Shown here: one piece after another, positions 8,061-15,978 of the stretch
Layout: the number at the start of each line of letters is the position of its first letter
How positions within the stretch are numbered: position 1 is the stretch's first letter
Origin: JBFMAI01 sp040755725
GTDB lineage: Bacteria; Planctomycetota; Phycisphaerae; UBA1845; Fen-1342
DNA: 64,000 bases
Direction of reading: 5' to 3'
Assembly (NCBI GenBank): GCA_040755725.1
Contig: JBFMAI010000001.1
Coordinates: 81,151 to 145,150 of the forward strand
The notes under the pieces: model-generated
What the model saw: the letters and a program-made list of their open reading frames with translations, nothing else
Databases searched by the model: none
What the model was told of the DNA's origin: nothing
Made by a program: the position numbers and the translations under genes

Positions 8061-9410
8061 ATGCGGCGGACGTGCTGGACGGGAATGCTGGCGGCGGGGC
8101 TCGTGCTGGGAGCGGTGGCGGCGGCCCAGGATGCCGAGCGATGGAATCGGCGGCGGACGCCGGTCGTCGAGGTATTCGAGCAGTGCCGCGACGCGGTCGT
8201 CAACATCAGCACGACACGTGTGGTTCGCATGCGGTCGCTGAACTACGGGTCGATGCTGGACGAGATCTTCGACTTCGGCCGCCCGCGGGTCCGCGATCGG
8301 CGGGTGCAGAGCGTCGGCTCGGGCGTGGTGGTGCACGAGAGCGGCTTCATCGTCACCAACGCCCACGTGGTCTCGCAGGCGTCGGACGTGCAGGTTACGT
8401 TCGCCGACAAGCAGACGTGGCCCGCCGCCGTGGTCGCCGTCGATCCGGAGCACGACCTGGCGGTGCTGAAGGTGGACCCGCCGCGACCGCTGGCCACGCA
8501 GAAGCTGGGCCGCAGCAACGACCTGCTGATCGGCGAGACCGTGGTGGCCATCGGCAACCCGATGGGCCTCCAGCACACCGTGACCACCGGCATCGTCAGC
8601 GCCATCGACCGCGACCTCCAGTTCGGCGAGGAGGTGTCCTACAAGGGCTTGATCCAGACCGATGCGCCCATCAACCCGGGGAACAGCGGCGGCCCCCTGC
8701 TGAATCTGAACGCGGAGCTCATCGGGATCAACACGGCGATTCGCGGCGATGCGCAGAACATCGGTTTCGCCATCCCCGTCGACCGGCTGTGGGAGCTGCT
8801 CCCGCAATTGCTGGACATCGAGCGGCGGCAGCGGGTGCGGTTCGGGCTCGGTGTCAGCGGCACCGAGGCCCGCGTGGTCGCGGTCCGACCCGACAGCCCG
8901 GCGGCCGCCGCCGGCCTGAAGATCAACGACCGCATCGTGCGGTTCAACGGGCGGGAGCTGCACAGCGGGATCGACTACTACGTCCACCTGCTGGGGCAGA
9001 CGCCGGGCAGCACGGTCCGCCTGACGGTGCAGCGCGGGAGCGACACGCTGGAGGTGCCCGTGGCGCTCCAGTCCATTCCGGTGCCGGACGGACGGGAGCT
9101 GGCGGGACGGCTGCTGGGCGTCGAGCTGGAGGAGGTTCCCGACGCGGTGCGGCAAAAATACGAGTTGCCGGCCTACGCGGGCCTCATTGTCACCGATGTC
9201 GAGCGGGGAGGTCCCGCGGACCGCGTGGGGATGCGGCCGACGGACCTCATCCTGCGGTTGGACCGCGTGCCGGTGGTCAGCCTCAAGGATGTGGGGCTGG
9301 CCCTCGAGCAAACGCGGCCGGGAGACCGCGTCCTGGTGGAAGGACTGCGAATCCAGGCCGACCCTGCGTTCTTTTGGTCGGTCCCGCTGCGGGCGCGTTC
9401 GGCGCGCTGA
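8061..9410 (+). CDS. DegP/HtrA-like periplasmic serine protease with two PDZ domains
   Basis: A 449-residue exported protease and chaperone for misfolded envelope proteins. Residues 1-22 are a signal peptide (LAAGLVLGAVAAAQ). The trypsin-like domain has the full triad: His102 in TNAHVV, Asp132 in EHDLAVLKV and Ser209 in GNSGGPL. Two PDZ domains follow, near residues 265-350 (VVAVRPDSPAAAAGLKINDRI) and 355-440 (VTDVERGGPADRVGMRPTDLI). ATG 8061 has AAAGGAG 7 bases upstream, so the longer frame back to 7848 is rejected. The gene stands alone. Paralogue type (DegP, DegQ or DegS) cannot be separated from sequence alone; with two PDZ domains and no membrane anchor it is closest to DegP/DegQ. Confidence 0.9.
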   Translation: MRRTCWTGMLAAGLVLGAVAAAQDAERWNRRRTPVVEVFEQCRDAVVNISTTRVVRMRSLNYGSMLDEIFDFGRPRVRDRRVQSVGSGVVVHESGFIVTNAHVVSQASDVQVTFADKQTWPAAVVAVDPEHDLAVLKVDPPRPLATQKLGRSNDLLIGETVVAIGNPMGLQHTVTTGIVSAIDRDLQFGEEVSYKGLIQTDAPINPGNSGGPLLNLNAELIGINTAIRGDAQNIGFAIPVDRLWELLPQLLDIERRQRVRFGLGVSGTEARVVAVRPDSPAAAAGLKINDRIVRFNGRELHSGIDYYVHLLGQTPGSTVRLTVQRGSDTLEVPVALQSIPVPDGRELAGRLLGVELEEVPDAVRQKYELPAYAGLIVTDVERGGPADRVGMRPTDLILRLDRVPVVSLKDVGLALEQTRPGDRVLVEGLRIQADPAFFWSVPLRARSAR

Positions 9411-9438
9411 CGCACACCGCGTCCGCAAGCTTGGGCGG

Positions 9439-10830
9439 CTATTCGAGCGTTATGTTGAACCGGCGGCGGGCTTCGTCGCGGCGCGGGCCGTATTGGCGTT
9501 CGATCTTCTCGCGCGGCACGCGCTGGATCGTCAGTTCGGCCGCCTCGAGCCGCAGCAGGCTGCCGTTGGCATCGACGTACGCGGTGCTGGGCCGCCCGAT
9601 GAGCCCGTCGCGCAACTCAAACGCATGAACGGTCTGCGGGACTCCCTCCAGACGCCGTTCACCCAGCGGTCGGGCCACGTGCGACAACAGCGCCCGCGTC
9701 TCAGAGTCGTAGATCGCCACCGCGACCGGCTCGTTCGGCTCCCCGCTCAGCAAGCGCGGCAGCAGCCGGACCCACGCCTGATCGAGGTACACGGGGCCGA
9801 CGCTGATCGGCTTGCTCGGCTCGGGCAGCGTCGTGTCGCGACTGGTCGTCAAGCTGGAAAAGAGAACGTCCGCCTCACGCACGACCTGGTCGGTGCGCAC
9901 GAGCACCTCCGTGGGGGCCGCGCCCGGCGGCGGGAGCATCGTCTGCTGGTTCTCGATCAACTCGCTCTGCCCGTCGAAGCTGCTGAACAGGTCGAGCCGG
10001 GTGTGCCGAATCGTGCCGTCGTCCAGAAACCGCCAGGAGCGCTCCCGGACGCGCAGCCCCGCCTTGGCATAGCGTCGCTTGGCCGCCCTGCCGCTGAAGA
10101 CGTAATCCTCGCGGCTCAGGCGACGGGTCAGGTAGCCGATGGGCCGGCCGCCGAGGGTCATTTCGTAAGCGTACTCCGCGTCGTCGAAGCGCACCCGGTC
10201 GGCCTGCCCCCGCAGGCGCTCCAGCAACGCCTTGCCACGCTCGAAGGCCGGCGCCAGCCGCTCCGCTTCATCCGGGTCATAGTGGATGCGCAAGGTGTTG
10301 ATGATCCGGTCGAACGCCTGCCGAATCGCCTGTTCGTCGGCGGCACTCGCCGCGCTGCTGGTGTAGATCAGCACCCACACGGTGTTCGGGTCGAACGGCA
10401 CGCACAGGTAGTGCGAGCGGGTGGTGAGGGCCCCGAGTTTGGACGTGCAGGTGAGGATGGCGCCGGCCCGCGGGGGGAGTCTCCATGTCTCCCAATCGAC
10501 CCGGGGGGAGTTAGTCAGCTCGCCGACGGCTTTGCCGAAGTCGATGACCCAGTCCTCAAAGGGCTTCATCGGAAAGCTGCGGAAAACGAGGATTTGCAGC
10601 CCCTGCCGGCCGCCCGCGGCCCGGCCGCGCAGCAGACCGATCGAGTCCTCGAACTCCTGGAAGCGCGAGCGGTCGTAGTCCCAGCCGCCGGGCAACTGGA
10701 GCTCAAACCCGAAGGCGGGCTCCACGTGCAGGATCGCGGGCTGGCTGGTCGGCGCAGTGGCCGGCGTCTGGGCGCCGGCGTGCCCCCACCACGCACCCAG
10801 CACAAGAACGAGCCCGATACGGGAACTCAC
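9439..10830 (-). CDS. secreted protein of unknown function
   Basis: I do not recognise this 463-residue protein. GTG 10830 opens SSRIGLVLVLGAWWGHAGAQ, a convincing signal peptide, followed by a Thr/Pro linker. Longer starts up to 11037 would translate repeat copy D, so they are rejected. After the signal, FGFELQLPGGWDYDRSRF resembles the opening of PsbP/DUF1795-like domains, a family of small lipid- or membrane-associated folds; this is a weak resemblance. The C-terminal half has the recurring pattern of a beta-rich domain with no visible catalytic motif and no membrane segment. It ends 28 bases from the end of the convergent protease gene and is divergent from the GT2 gene. Function unknown. 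Confidence 0.7.
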   Translation of the reverse strand: MSSRIGLVLVLGAWWGHAGAQTPATAPTSQPAILHVEPAFGFELQLPGGWDYDRSRFQEFEDSIGLLRGRAAGGRQGLQILVFRSFPMKPFEDWVIDFGKAVGELTNSPRVDWETWRLPPRAGAILTCTSKLGALTTRSHYLCVPFDPNTVWVLIYTSSAASAADEQAIRQAFDRIINTLRIHYDPDEAERLAPAFERGKALLERLRGQADRVRFDDAEYAYEMTLGGRPIGYLTRRLSREDYVFSGRAAKRRYAKAGLRVRERSWRFLDDGTIRHTRLDLFSSFDGQSELIENQQTMLPPPGAAPTEVLVRTDQVVREADVLFSSLTTSRDTTLPEPSKPISVGPVYLDQAWVRLLPRLLSGEPNEPVAVAIYDSETRALLSHVARPLGERRLEGVPQTVHAFELRDGLIGRPSTAYVDANGSLLRLEAAELTIQRVPREKIERQYGPRRDEARRRFNITLE

Positions 10831-10846
10831 AGACGTGGTACACCGG

Positions 10847-10930
10847 ACGGGGGGGCGAGCCGCCCGGCGAGCCGCGGCTCGGCGGGAGCCTGGCCCTCCC
10901 CTGTCGCACGATCGCGAACGCCCATTCAGG
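10847..10930. repeat. interspersed palindromic repeat, family 1, copy D
   Basis: Core GGGGGGGCGAGCCGCCCGGC, then GAGCCGCGGCTCGGCGGGAG and GGCCCTCCCC, followed by TGTCGCACGATCGCGAACGCCCATTCAGG. That right flank is shared in degenerate form by copies A, E, F and I. It occupies the promoter gap between two divergent genes, so it may influence both. Confidence 0.75.
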
Positions 10931-11024
10931 CGGCACGAGGTCATGAACTCAACCTCCAGCAAACGACGTGGCACCATTGTCGCAGAATCGCTACGCTGCT
11001 CAACCTGCTCGCGCGGAGGCGCTC

Positions 11025-12209
11025 GTGCTCCTGGCATCCTTCAGCCCCTTCGACCTCTCCGGGACCGCCGTGTGGTTCTGGCTCACGTTGCTCATCGGGC
11101 TGGTGTGGCTGCGGCGGCACGGTCAGCTCAATTGGGCGCGTCGGGAACCGGTGCTGTCGGCCGCGGACGCGGAACGCGGAGTCGCGGGGCCGTGTTTGTC
11201 CGTGCTGGTGGCCGGTAAGGACGAGGAGGCGAACATCGAGGCGTGCCTCACGGGGTTGCTGAGGCAAGACTACCCCGGCTTTGAGGTCATCGCCGTCAAC
11301 GATCGCAGCACCGACCGAACGGGCGTCATCCTCGACGCGCTGGCCGCCCGCGAGCCGAGACTCAAGGTGGTCCACGTCCGCGATCTGCCGGAGGGCTGGG
11401 CCGGCAAGAACCACGCATTGCACCTGGGCGTTCAACGCGCGGACGGGCGCTGGCTCTGTTTCACCGACGCCGACTGCCGTTTCCACGATGCGCGGCTCCT
11501 GGCGGCGGCGGTTCGTGTGGCGGAGCGCGACGGCATCGACTTTCTTTCGGTGCTGCCCACGCTGGAAGCCCATACGTTCTGGGAGCGGGTGGTCCAGCCG
11601 CCGGCGGGCGCGATCATGCTGTTCTGGTTCCCCCCGCAGAAGGTCAATGATCCGCGCTCCACCCGGGCCTACGCCAACGGGGCGTTCATGCTCATGCGCC
11701 GCGAGGCGTACGAGCGACTGGGCGGGCACGCGGCGGTGCGGATGGCGCTCAACGAAGACATGCACTTCGCCCGCCGGGCCAAGCAGCTTGGGCTGCGGCT
11801 GCGGGTGATTCGCAGCGCGGGGATGTACAGCGTGCGTATGTACGTCGGCCTGCGCCAAATCTGGGCCGGTTGGAGCCGCATCTTCTACGGCTGCTTCGGC
11901 ACGTGGCCGCGGTTGACCGCCAGCGCTATCTTTCTGCTGGTTTTCAGTCTGTCGCCCCCGAGCACGCTGCTGTGTTCGCCGTGGCTGGGTTCGTCGGGCG
12001 TTGCGTTGGCGTGTGCAGGAGCGTTCACGGTGCTGGCACAGCAGACCGTGCTGTGGCGGTATTACCGCCTCAGTGGGATGCCGGGCCGGTGGGCGCTGAC
12101 ATACCCGCTGGGGGCAGGGCTGTGCGTGGCCATGTTAGGCAATGCGCTGACGCGGGCGGCGGGCCGTCAGACCCGGTGGCGTGGAACGGCGTATACGGGC
12201 GGGGCGTAG
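11025..12209 (+). CDS. family 2 glycosyltransferase with C-terminal membrane segments (HpnB/CrtQ-like)
   Basis: A 394-residue membrane-anchored glycosyltransferase. One hydrophobic segment lies at residues 8-26. The GT2 catalytic domain follows: LSVLVAGKDEEANIEACL, VIAVNDRSTDRT, and FTDADCRF, which holds the metal-binding DxD. WAGKNHAL after the second strand is typical of the HpnB/CrtQ subgroup, which acts on hopanoid or carotenoid lipids. Two or three membrane helices close the protein. GTG 11025 has GGAGG 5-9 bases upstream; the alternative start at 10968 has no such site. No hopanoid or carotenoid gene lies next to it, so the acceptor is open. No neighbour shares its strand closely; lexA begins about 590 bases downstream. 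Confidence 0.75.
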   Translation: MLLASFSPFDLSGTAVWFWLTLLIGLVWLRRHGQLNWARREPVLSAADAERGVAGPCLSVLVAGKDEEANIEACLTGLLRQDYPGFEVIAVNDRSTDRTGVILDALAAREPRLKVVHVRDLPEGWAGKNHALHLGVQRADGRWLCFTDADCRFHDARLLAAAVRVAERDGIDFLSVLPTLEAHTFWERVVQPPAGAIMLFWFPPQKVNDPRSTRAYANGAFMLMRREAYERLGGHAAVRMALNEDMHFARRAKQLGLRLRVIRSAGMYSVRMYVGLRQIWAGWSRIFYGCFGTWPRLTASAIFLLVFSLSPPSTLLCSPWLGSSGVALACAGAFTVLAQQTVLWRYYRLSGMPGRWALTYPLGAGLCVAMLGNALTRAAGRQTRWRGTAYTGGA

Positions 12210-12356
12210 ACCGGGAGCGCTCACGCACGTTGTAAACTGATTCCACAAAGGCACTTGCTTGATTCGCTTGATCGCCCCGTCCCGAGATGCCCCAGTCGTG
12301 CTTTGGGCGATTTCCGCGAATTTCTATCGCCAAGCGGCCAAACACAAGCTATAGTA

Positions 12357-12461
12357 CCATTCGTAGATGCCGCCGACATTAGGTTGAGCCGCCAGTGTTT
12401 TTACTTTTTTCCGGCGTAACTTGACAGGCAGGCCGTGTTAGGTTATTATTTGTACGAATGG
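12357..12461. promoter_or_regulatory. candidate operator: inverted CCATTCGTA / TACGAATGG arms
   Basis: Two perfect 9-base inverted arms, at 12357-12365 and 12453-12461, lie 87 bases apart. The right arm lies across the expected transcription start just after the -10 box at 12444. That is where a repressor would block. LexA usually controls its own gene, so LexA is the obvious candidate, but the LexA box of this lineage is not known to me and differs between phyla. Confidence 0.4.
12421..12449 (+). promoter_or_regulatory. sigma-70-type promoter upstream of lexA
   Basis: TTGACA at 12421-12426, a 17-base spacer, then TATTAT at 12444-12449. This is the best match to the vegetative consensus that I noticed in the window. 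Transcription would begin near 12456 and run into the ORF at 12514 and lexA. Confidence 0.75.
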
Positions 12462-12513
12462 ATATCTAACACGGGAGCAGGATCGGCGGTGCCGTAGCGC
12501 AAAGGAGTGCGTT

Positions 12514-13023
12514 GTGGCAAACAGGTACAAGCTGCCGGGGCGAATGCTGTGTGTGATCGGTCCTGGAGGGGATTTCCGGCGTGAAGTTCGTTCCCTCGGC
12601 CCGGGAATGCTCAACGTCGGAACGATGGCCCTCGGCGATGAACTGGATGACCAATCGCCGGGTTCCCGCCTGACCGCAGCCGCCTGCCTCGATGACGCCG
12701 AAGCCGCCGCCGCCGATGAGTCGGTCTGGCTCGCGGCGCGCCGTCCCCTGCCGCCCGTGGTGTTCGGTTCCCTCGGCGCGTTCCTGACGGAGGAATACGA
12801 TGCCACGCGGTACGAAACAGCGGCCGTCGCTGACGCCCAAACAACTGCGCGTCCTTACATTCATTCGGGACTTCACGGCGGCGCGCGGGTATGTGCCCAC
12901 CATGCAGGAGGTGGCGGACGAGTTTGGCGTCAGCAAGGTCACCGTGTTCGAACACATCGACGCCCTCCAGAAGAAGGGCTACCTGAAGCGTTCCCGGCAC
13001 AAGGCACGCTCTTTGCAACTTAG
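12514..13023 (+). CDS. hypothetical protein upstream of and overlapping lexA
   Basis: A possible 169-residue protein that starts at GTG 12514 with AAAGGAG 7 bases upstream, directly behind the strong promoter. I recognise no domain. The first 95 residues have plausible composition (KLPGRMLCVIGPGGD, then a stretch with AEAAAADESVWLAARR). The last 75 residues overlap the start of lexA in another frame and are rich in His, Gly and Arg, as expected of a shadow. Three readings are possible: a real short protein whose tail overlaps lexA, a leader ORF coupling translation to lexA, or chance. The good ribosome site and promoter favour a translated leader. Confidence is low. Confidence 0.35.
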   Translation: MANRYKLPGRMLCVIGPGGDFRREVRSLGPGMLNVGTMALGDELDDQSPGSRLTAAACLDDAEAAAADESVWLAARRPLPPVVFGSLGAFLTEEYDATRYETAAVADAQTTARPYIHSGLHGGARVCAHHAGGGGRVWRQQGHRVRTHRRPPEEGLPEAFPAQGTLFAT

Positions 13024-13423
13024 GGAGGGCATCGGATTCCCCGATGAGCGTGCGACGCGCTTGCCGCTGGTCGGCGTGATTGCCGCCGGCCTGCCGCTCG
13101 AGGCCGTCGAAGAGCGGGAGTTCCTTGACCTGGAAGAGCTGTTCGTCTCGCCGAATGAGCGTTTCGTCCTGCGCGTGCGCGGCGACAGCATGGTCGAAGA
13201 CCGCATTTGCGACGGGGACTACGTCGTGGTCGAAAAGCGGCCCAGTCCGCGCGACGGTGACACGGTCGTCGCCCTGCTGGACAGCGGCGAGGCCACCTTG
13301 AAGCGCATGTACCGCGAGCGCGACGGCATTCGGCTTCAGCCGGCCAACCCGGCCTATAAGCCATTGAAGACCAAGAACGTACAGGTCCAGGGCGTCGTCG
13401 TCGGTGTCATCCGCCGAATGTAG
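12800..13423 (+). CDS. lexA: LexA repressor
   Basis: A full-length 207-residue SOS repressor and self-cleaving peptidase. Residues 8-70 are the winged helix-turn-helix (LTPKQLRVLTFIRDF, then PTMQEVADEFGVSKVTVFEHI, then KKGYLKRS). The cleavage site is Ala96-Gly97 in VIAAGLPLEA. The catalytic serine is Ser130 in RGDSM and the lysine is Lys168 in ATLKRM, so RecA-stimulated self-cleavage should work. ATG 12800 has GGAGGA 6 bases upstream. The recognition helix, DEFGVSKVTVFEHI, differs from the enterobacterial one, in line with a different operator. It is preceded by a strong promoter and by inverted repeats that could be its own operator. No other SOS gene lies in the window. Confidence 0.93.
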   Translation: MPRGTKQRPSLTPKQLRVLTFIRDFTAARGYVPTMQEVADEFGVSKVTVFEHIDALQKKGYLKRSRHKARSLQLREGIGFPDERATRLPLVGVIAAGLPLEAVEEREFLDLEELFVSPNERFVLRVRGDSMVEDRICDGDYVVVEKRPSPRDGDTVVALLDSGEATLKRMYRERDGIRLQPANPAYKPLKTKNVQVQGVVVGVIRRM

Positions 13424-13928
13424 TGCCCGGCGGCCCGCTCGCGATGTGCCCCCGTTCCCGCGGGGTGAGAGGCAGCGCCGCAGGCCGCGCCGGGCAGCGT
13501 AGGAACGTTCTGCGCAAGACACCGAAGCAGCAAGCGCTACCGAACGCGAAACGCGTGTGCCGACCGTACCGCAAGGCTCTGCCTTGCGACTTCTGTGTCA
13601 GTGTTCGGAACGTCGCGGCAACCGTACCGCAAGGCTCCGCGTGGCGACCGCGACAAGGCAGAGCCCTGCGACTGGGGAAGGACAGAGGCTTGCCGAATGA
13701 CCCGCGGCGCGGACTCGCGCACGGCGATTTGGCGCCTCTAAGGGCTTCCACGAGAAGTGGTTACAGCCAAGCACGACGTGGCTATCGCTTCCCCCTTCAA
13801 ATCGCACCGCAAACTGCTACAATCCGCGTAGTCTGCTTCGGCGTCGTCAGGCCGTGGGGACGCGCCACGGGCATGGGCGCAGTAAGCAGTCCGGTATCAA
13901 CAAGCCCAGCGGATAGGGAGATCGCTGT
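13424..13928. other. gene-free stretch with short palindromic repeats
   Basis: About 500 bases between lexA and the DUF2934 gene. It holds the family 3 repeats at 13562-13675. Long open frames cross it in several directions, but they have no start site or family signature and I treat them as chance. Confidence 0.6.
13562..13675. repeat. family 3 palindromic repeats (ACCGTACCGCAAGGCTC units)
   Basis: GACCGTACCGCAAGGCTCTG at 13562 and AACCGTACCGCAAGGCTCCG at 13620 are direct copies 58 bases apart. A third, inverted part, GACAAGGCAGAGCCCTGCGAC, follows at about 13652. Each unit is itself palindromic (CAAGGCTCTGCCTTG). Spacing and number do not fit a CRISPR; this is a REP-like cluster. Confidence 0.7.
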
Positions 13929-14159
13929 ATGGCCGACCAAAGCAAGAAGACAACGCGAAAGAGCACCCCACGGACCTCCAGCTCGAGCTCGGCTGCGCAG
14001 AAATCGGTCGTCAAATGCCGCACCAAGGTCATGCCGACCGAGGAGCAGATCCGCATGCGGGCCTACGAGATCTATCTACGCCGCAACGGCGCCCCCGGCG
14101 ACCCGGCGGCCGACTGGGCCCAAGCCGAGCGCGAACTGGCCACGGAGCTGTGCGAGTAA
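13929..14159 (+). CDS. DUF2934 small protein
   Basis: A 76-residue protein. Residues 1-30 are a Lys/Thr/Ser-rich tail. Residues 36-75 are the DUF2934 domain, recognised by EEQIRMRAYEIYLRRNG, GDPAADWAQAERELA. The family is widespread in Planctomycetota, Acidobacteriota and Proteobacteria. Its function is unknown, though the small basic/acidic helical hairpin and the basic tail would suit nucleic-acid or protein binding. ATG 13929 follows AGGGAG at 9 bases. It stands alone between lexA and the convergent carbonic anhydrase gene. Confidence 0.85.
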   Translation: MADQSKKTTRKSTPRTSSSSSAAQKSVVKCRTKVMPTEEQIRMRAYEIYLRRNGAPGDPAADWAQAERELATELCE

Positions 14160-14260
14160 TACACCGCCGTGTGGGGCTGGGGAACGGTACGTAGAAGCCT
14201 CCCAGTATTGGAGTACGGGGCGATTCTGCGCGCAGAGAGGGAGTGTGCGCGCCAGCCCCG

Positions 14261-14788
14261 TCAATGTGCGTGCGACCACGGCGGATAGCGGCCGGCGGCG
14301 TGCTCCTGCCCGAGTTGGATGTACGCACTGCACACGCGCTGCATGTACCGTCGGTCCTCGTCGCTGACGTCGCGCGCCACGCGGGCCGGGATTCCCAGGA
14401 CCACCTTGCCGTCGGGGACCACGGTGCCCGGCGTAACGACCGCCCCCGCTGCGACGACGCAGCCGTCGCCGATCTCCGCATCGTCGAGCACGATCGCCCC
14501 GCTGCCGATCAGCGCACCGCGGCCGACGCGCCGGCAGTGCACGACCGCGCGGTGGCCGATTGAAACGTCGTCCCCGATGTCCAGCGGGACGCCGCGCCGC
14601 GTGTGGATCACCGTCCCGTCCTGAACATTGACGCGGTGACCGATGGTGATGGCGGACACGTCGCCGCGGATCACGACGTGGTGCATGACGGTGCAGTCGT
14701 CGCCGAGGACGACCTCGCCGCCGACGTAGGCCGTGGGGGCGATGTACGTATTGCGTCCGACGCGCGGGTGAATAGGCTGGCAACTCAT
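14261..14788 (-). CDS. gamma-class carbonic anhydrase family protein (left-handed beta-helix)
   Basis: A 175-residue hexapeptide-repeat protein. Repeats such as YVGGEVVLGDDC, VNVQDGTVIH and IVLDDAEIGDGCVVAAGAVV build the left-handed beta-helix, and a C-terminal helix follows (DRRYMQRVCSAYIQLGQEH). The three zinc histidines of the gamma-carbonic-anhydrase family are in place: His62 (GTVIH), His79 and His84 (IGHRAVVHC). Members either hydrate carbon dioxide or act as acyl-carnitine-linked or unknown metal proteins (YrdA, PaaY), and activity cannot be predicted. It overlaps no neighbour and is divergent from the nuclease gene with about 100 bases between. Confidence 0.88.
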   Translation of the reverse strand: MSCQPIHPRVGRNTYIAPTAYVGGEVVLGDDCTVMHHVVIRGDVSAITIGHRVNVQDGTVIHTRRGVPLDIGDDVSIGHRAVVHCRRVGRGALIGSGAIVLDDAEIGDGCVVAAGAVVTPGTVVPDGKVVLGIPARVARDVSDEDRRYMQRVCSAYIQLGQEHAAGRYPPWSHAH

Positions 14789-14885
14789 TCGCGGGATTGT
14801 AACGGCGCCCCGCCGGCCCGTCGCTCAAACCGCGCTGTTCGGGTATCGTGCTTGGGGGCCACGAGCGGCCCGTCGAGGCACGGCC

Positions 14886-15737
14886 ATGCCCAATCCGCAG
14901 AGGCGCCCGCCCACGCACACGTCCGAAGTCGTAACGGTCGCGCGCAGAGGTGTTGCGCGCCGTGCTGCCGCCGGGGTGTCTGGCCAATGGCCAAGCACGG
15001 CGATCGCGTGCATCGTCCTGTGGCTGGCAGCACCCGGGCCGGCCGTGGCGCAGGGGTCGGGCGCGTCCGAATCCACACCGCGCTCGTCGGAGGCACTGCC
15101 GGCGCCGCCCACGAAAGACTTCGCGCAAACGGTGGCTCAGCCCGTCGTCGCGGTGATGGCCGGCGACACGATCGTCGTGCGCATCGACGGCCGCGACGTG
15201 ACGGTGCGGATGATCGGCGTGTATGTCCCGCGTAGCGACGTCGGACCGGACGAGGCGAAGGTGTTCACGAGTCGCCTGCTGGCGGGGGAATCGGTTTACG
15301 TCGAACCGGACCCCGCCTGGTCGCGGCAGGATGGTGACGAGTGGCTGTGGGCGCATGTCCACCGTGCCCCGGACGGACTGTGGCTGAATCTGGAATTGGT
15401 CCGCCAAGGTTACGCGCGCGTGGCCGCGGGGGCCGAGTTCGAGCAGCGCGAACTGCTGATGGCCTACCAGCGCGTCGCCCAGCGGGCGCACAAGGGGCTC
15501 TGGCGACGGTCCGGCGCGGTCCCCGCGGCCGCAACCACTCAGCCGGCACCGCAAGCTGTCACGCGCCCGTCCCGCGACACCCGGACGGACGAGACGATCG
15601 TCTATGTGACCCCGCACGGCCGCAAGTATCACCGTCGCGATTGCCAGCACGTCCGCTCGGGGGCCACGGCGATGTCGGTTGAAGAGGCGAAGAAGCGCGG
15701 CTACGCCCCCTGCTCGCGCTGCAAGCCGCCCGGATAG
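14886..15737 (+). CDS. exported staphylococcal-nuclease-like protein with C-terminal Cys-His motif
   Basis: A 283-residue protein. A signal-like hydrophobic stretch lies at residues 38-56 (STAIACIVLWLAAPGPAVAQ). Residues 85-215 form an SNase (OB-fold) domain: VMAGDTIVVRIDGRDVTVRM, EAKVFTSRLLAGESVYVE, LNLELVRQGYARV and AQRAHKGLWRR. The loop that carries the catalytic Glu in Staphylococcus nuclease is altered (GVYVPRSDVGPDEAK), so nuclease activity is uncertain. The last 45 residues (TPHGRKYHRRDCQHV, then GYAPCSRCKPPG) are a Cys/His module that resembles the Ada-type metal-binding segment found after thermonuclease domains. The start at ATG 14886 gives a long basic n-region; a later start is possible. 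Confidence 0.7.
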   Translation: MPNPQRRPPTHTSEVVTVARRGVARRAAAGVSGQWPSTAIACIVLWLAAPGPAVAQGSGASESTPRSSEALPAPPTKDFAQTVAQPVVAVMAGDTIVVRIDGRDVTVRMIGVYVPRSDVGPDEAKVFTSRLLAGESVYVEPDPAWSRQDGDEWLWAHVHRAPDGLWLNLELVRQGYARVAAGAEFEQRELLMAYQRVAQRAHKGLWRRSGAVPAAATTQPAPQAVTRPSRDTRTDETIVYVTPHGRKYHRRDCQHVRSGATAMSVEEAKKRGYAPCSRCKPPG

Positions 15738-15784
15738 GCGCCGGGGACTGCCGCAGCGCGTTGTTTCTCAGGCGGCCCCGCGTG

Positions 15785-15835
15785 GACGGGAGGGCAAAGC
15801 TCCTGCTGAGCAGGTGGGCCAAGCGAAGCCGCGCC
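15785..15835. repeat. decayed repeat related to family 1
   Basis: ACGGGAGGGCAAAGCTCCTG and CTGAGCAGG recall the outer arm of family 1, but the middle and right side are lost. A degenerate copy in the gap before the respiratory operon. Confidence 0.35.
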
Positions 15836-15936
15836 ATTCCTCGGGGAATCCGCGGCGACCTCGGAACCGGCGACACGCCCAGGGCAGTGCCGCGCGGACG
15901 GCGGGGTCCGGGAGCGGTCCCGAGAACTTGCACGAA

Positions 15937-15950
15937 TTGACCTGGATCAA
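15937..15950 (+). promoter_or_regulatory. FNR/DNR-type site TTGACCTGGATCAA
   Basis: A 14-base site of the form TTGA-N6-TCAA, the consensus of the CRP/FNR family members that respond to oxygen or nitric oxide. Its centre is at 15943.5. A -10 box TATCCT lies at 15973-15978, which predicts a start near 15985, putting the site at -41.5. That is the spacing of class II FNR-activated promoters, including E. coli nrfA. Confidence 0.7.
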
Positions 15951-15972
15951 TGGCCGTTTCGGTCGGCTCGTG

Positions 15973-15978
15973 TATCCT
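15973..15978 (+). promoter_or_regulatory. -10 box TATCCT of the cytochrome operon
   Basis: Lies about 30 bases after the centre of the FNR-type site. There is no good -35 hexamer, as expected for an activator-dependent promoter. The start near 15985 excludes an ATG at 15950 that lies inside the box. Confidence 0.55.

Larger units (their letters stand above)
12210..12513. other. intergenic region with the lexA promoter
   Basis: About 300 bases, clearly more AT-rich than the surroundings. The left part shows no gene. The right part holds the promoter and the inverted TACGAATGG arms described separately. Confidence 0.6.

Noticed and set aside
13562..13675. Repeat cluster considered as a CRISPR array
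   Set aside because: Only two direct and one inverted unit, irregular spacing, internal palindromes and no cas genes.
13423..14367. A 314-codon plus-strand frame from lexA to the DUF2934 region
   Set aside because: It crosses palindromic repeats and the DUF2934 gene in another frame and has no family signature.
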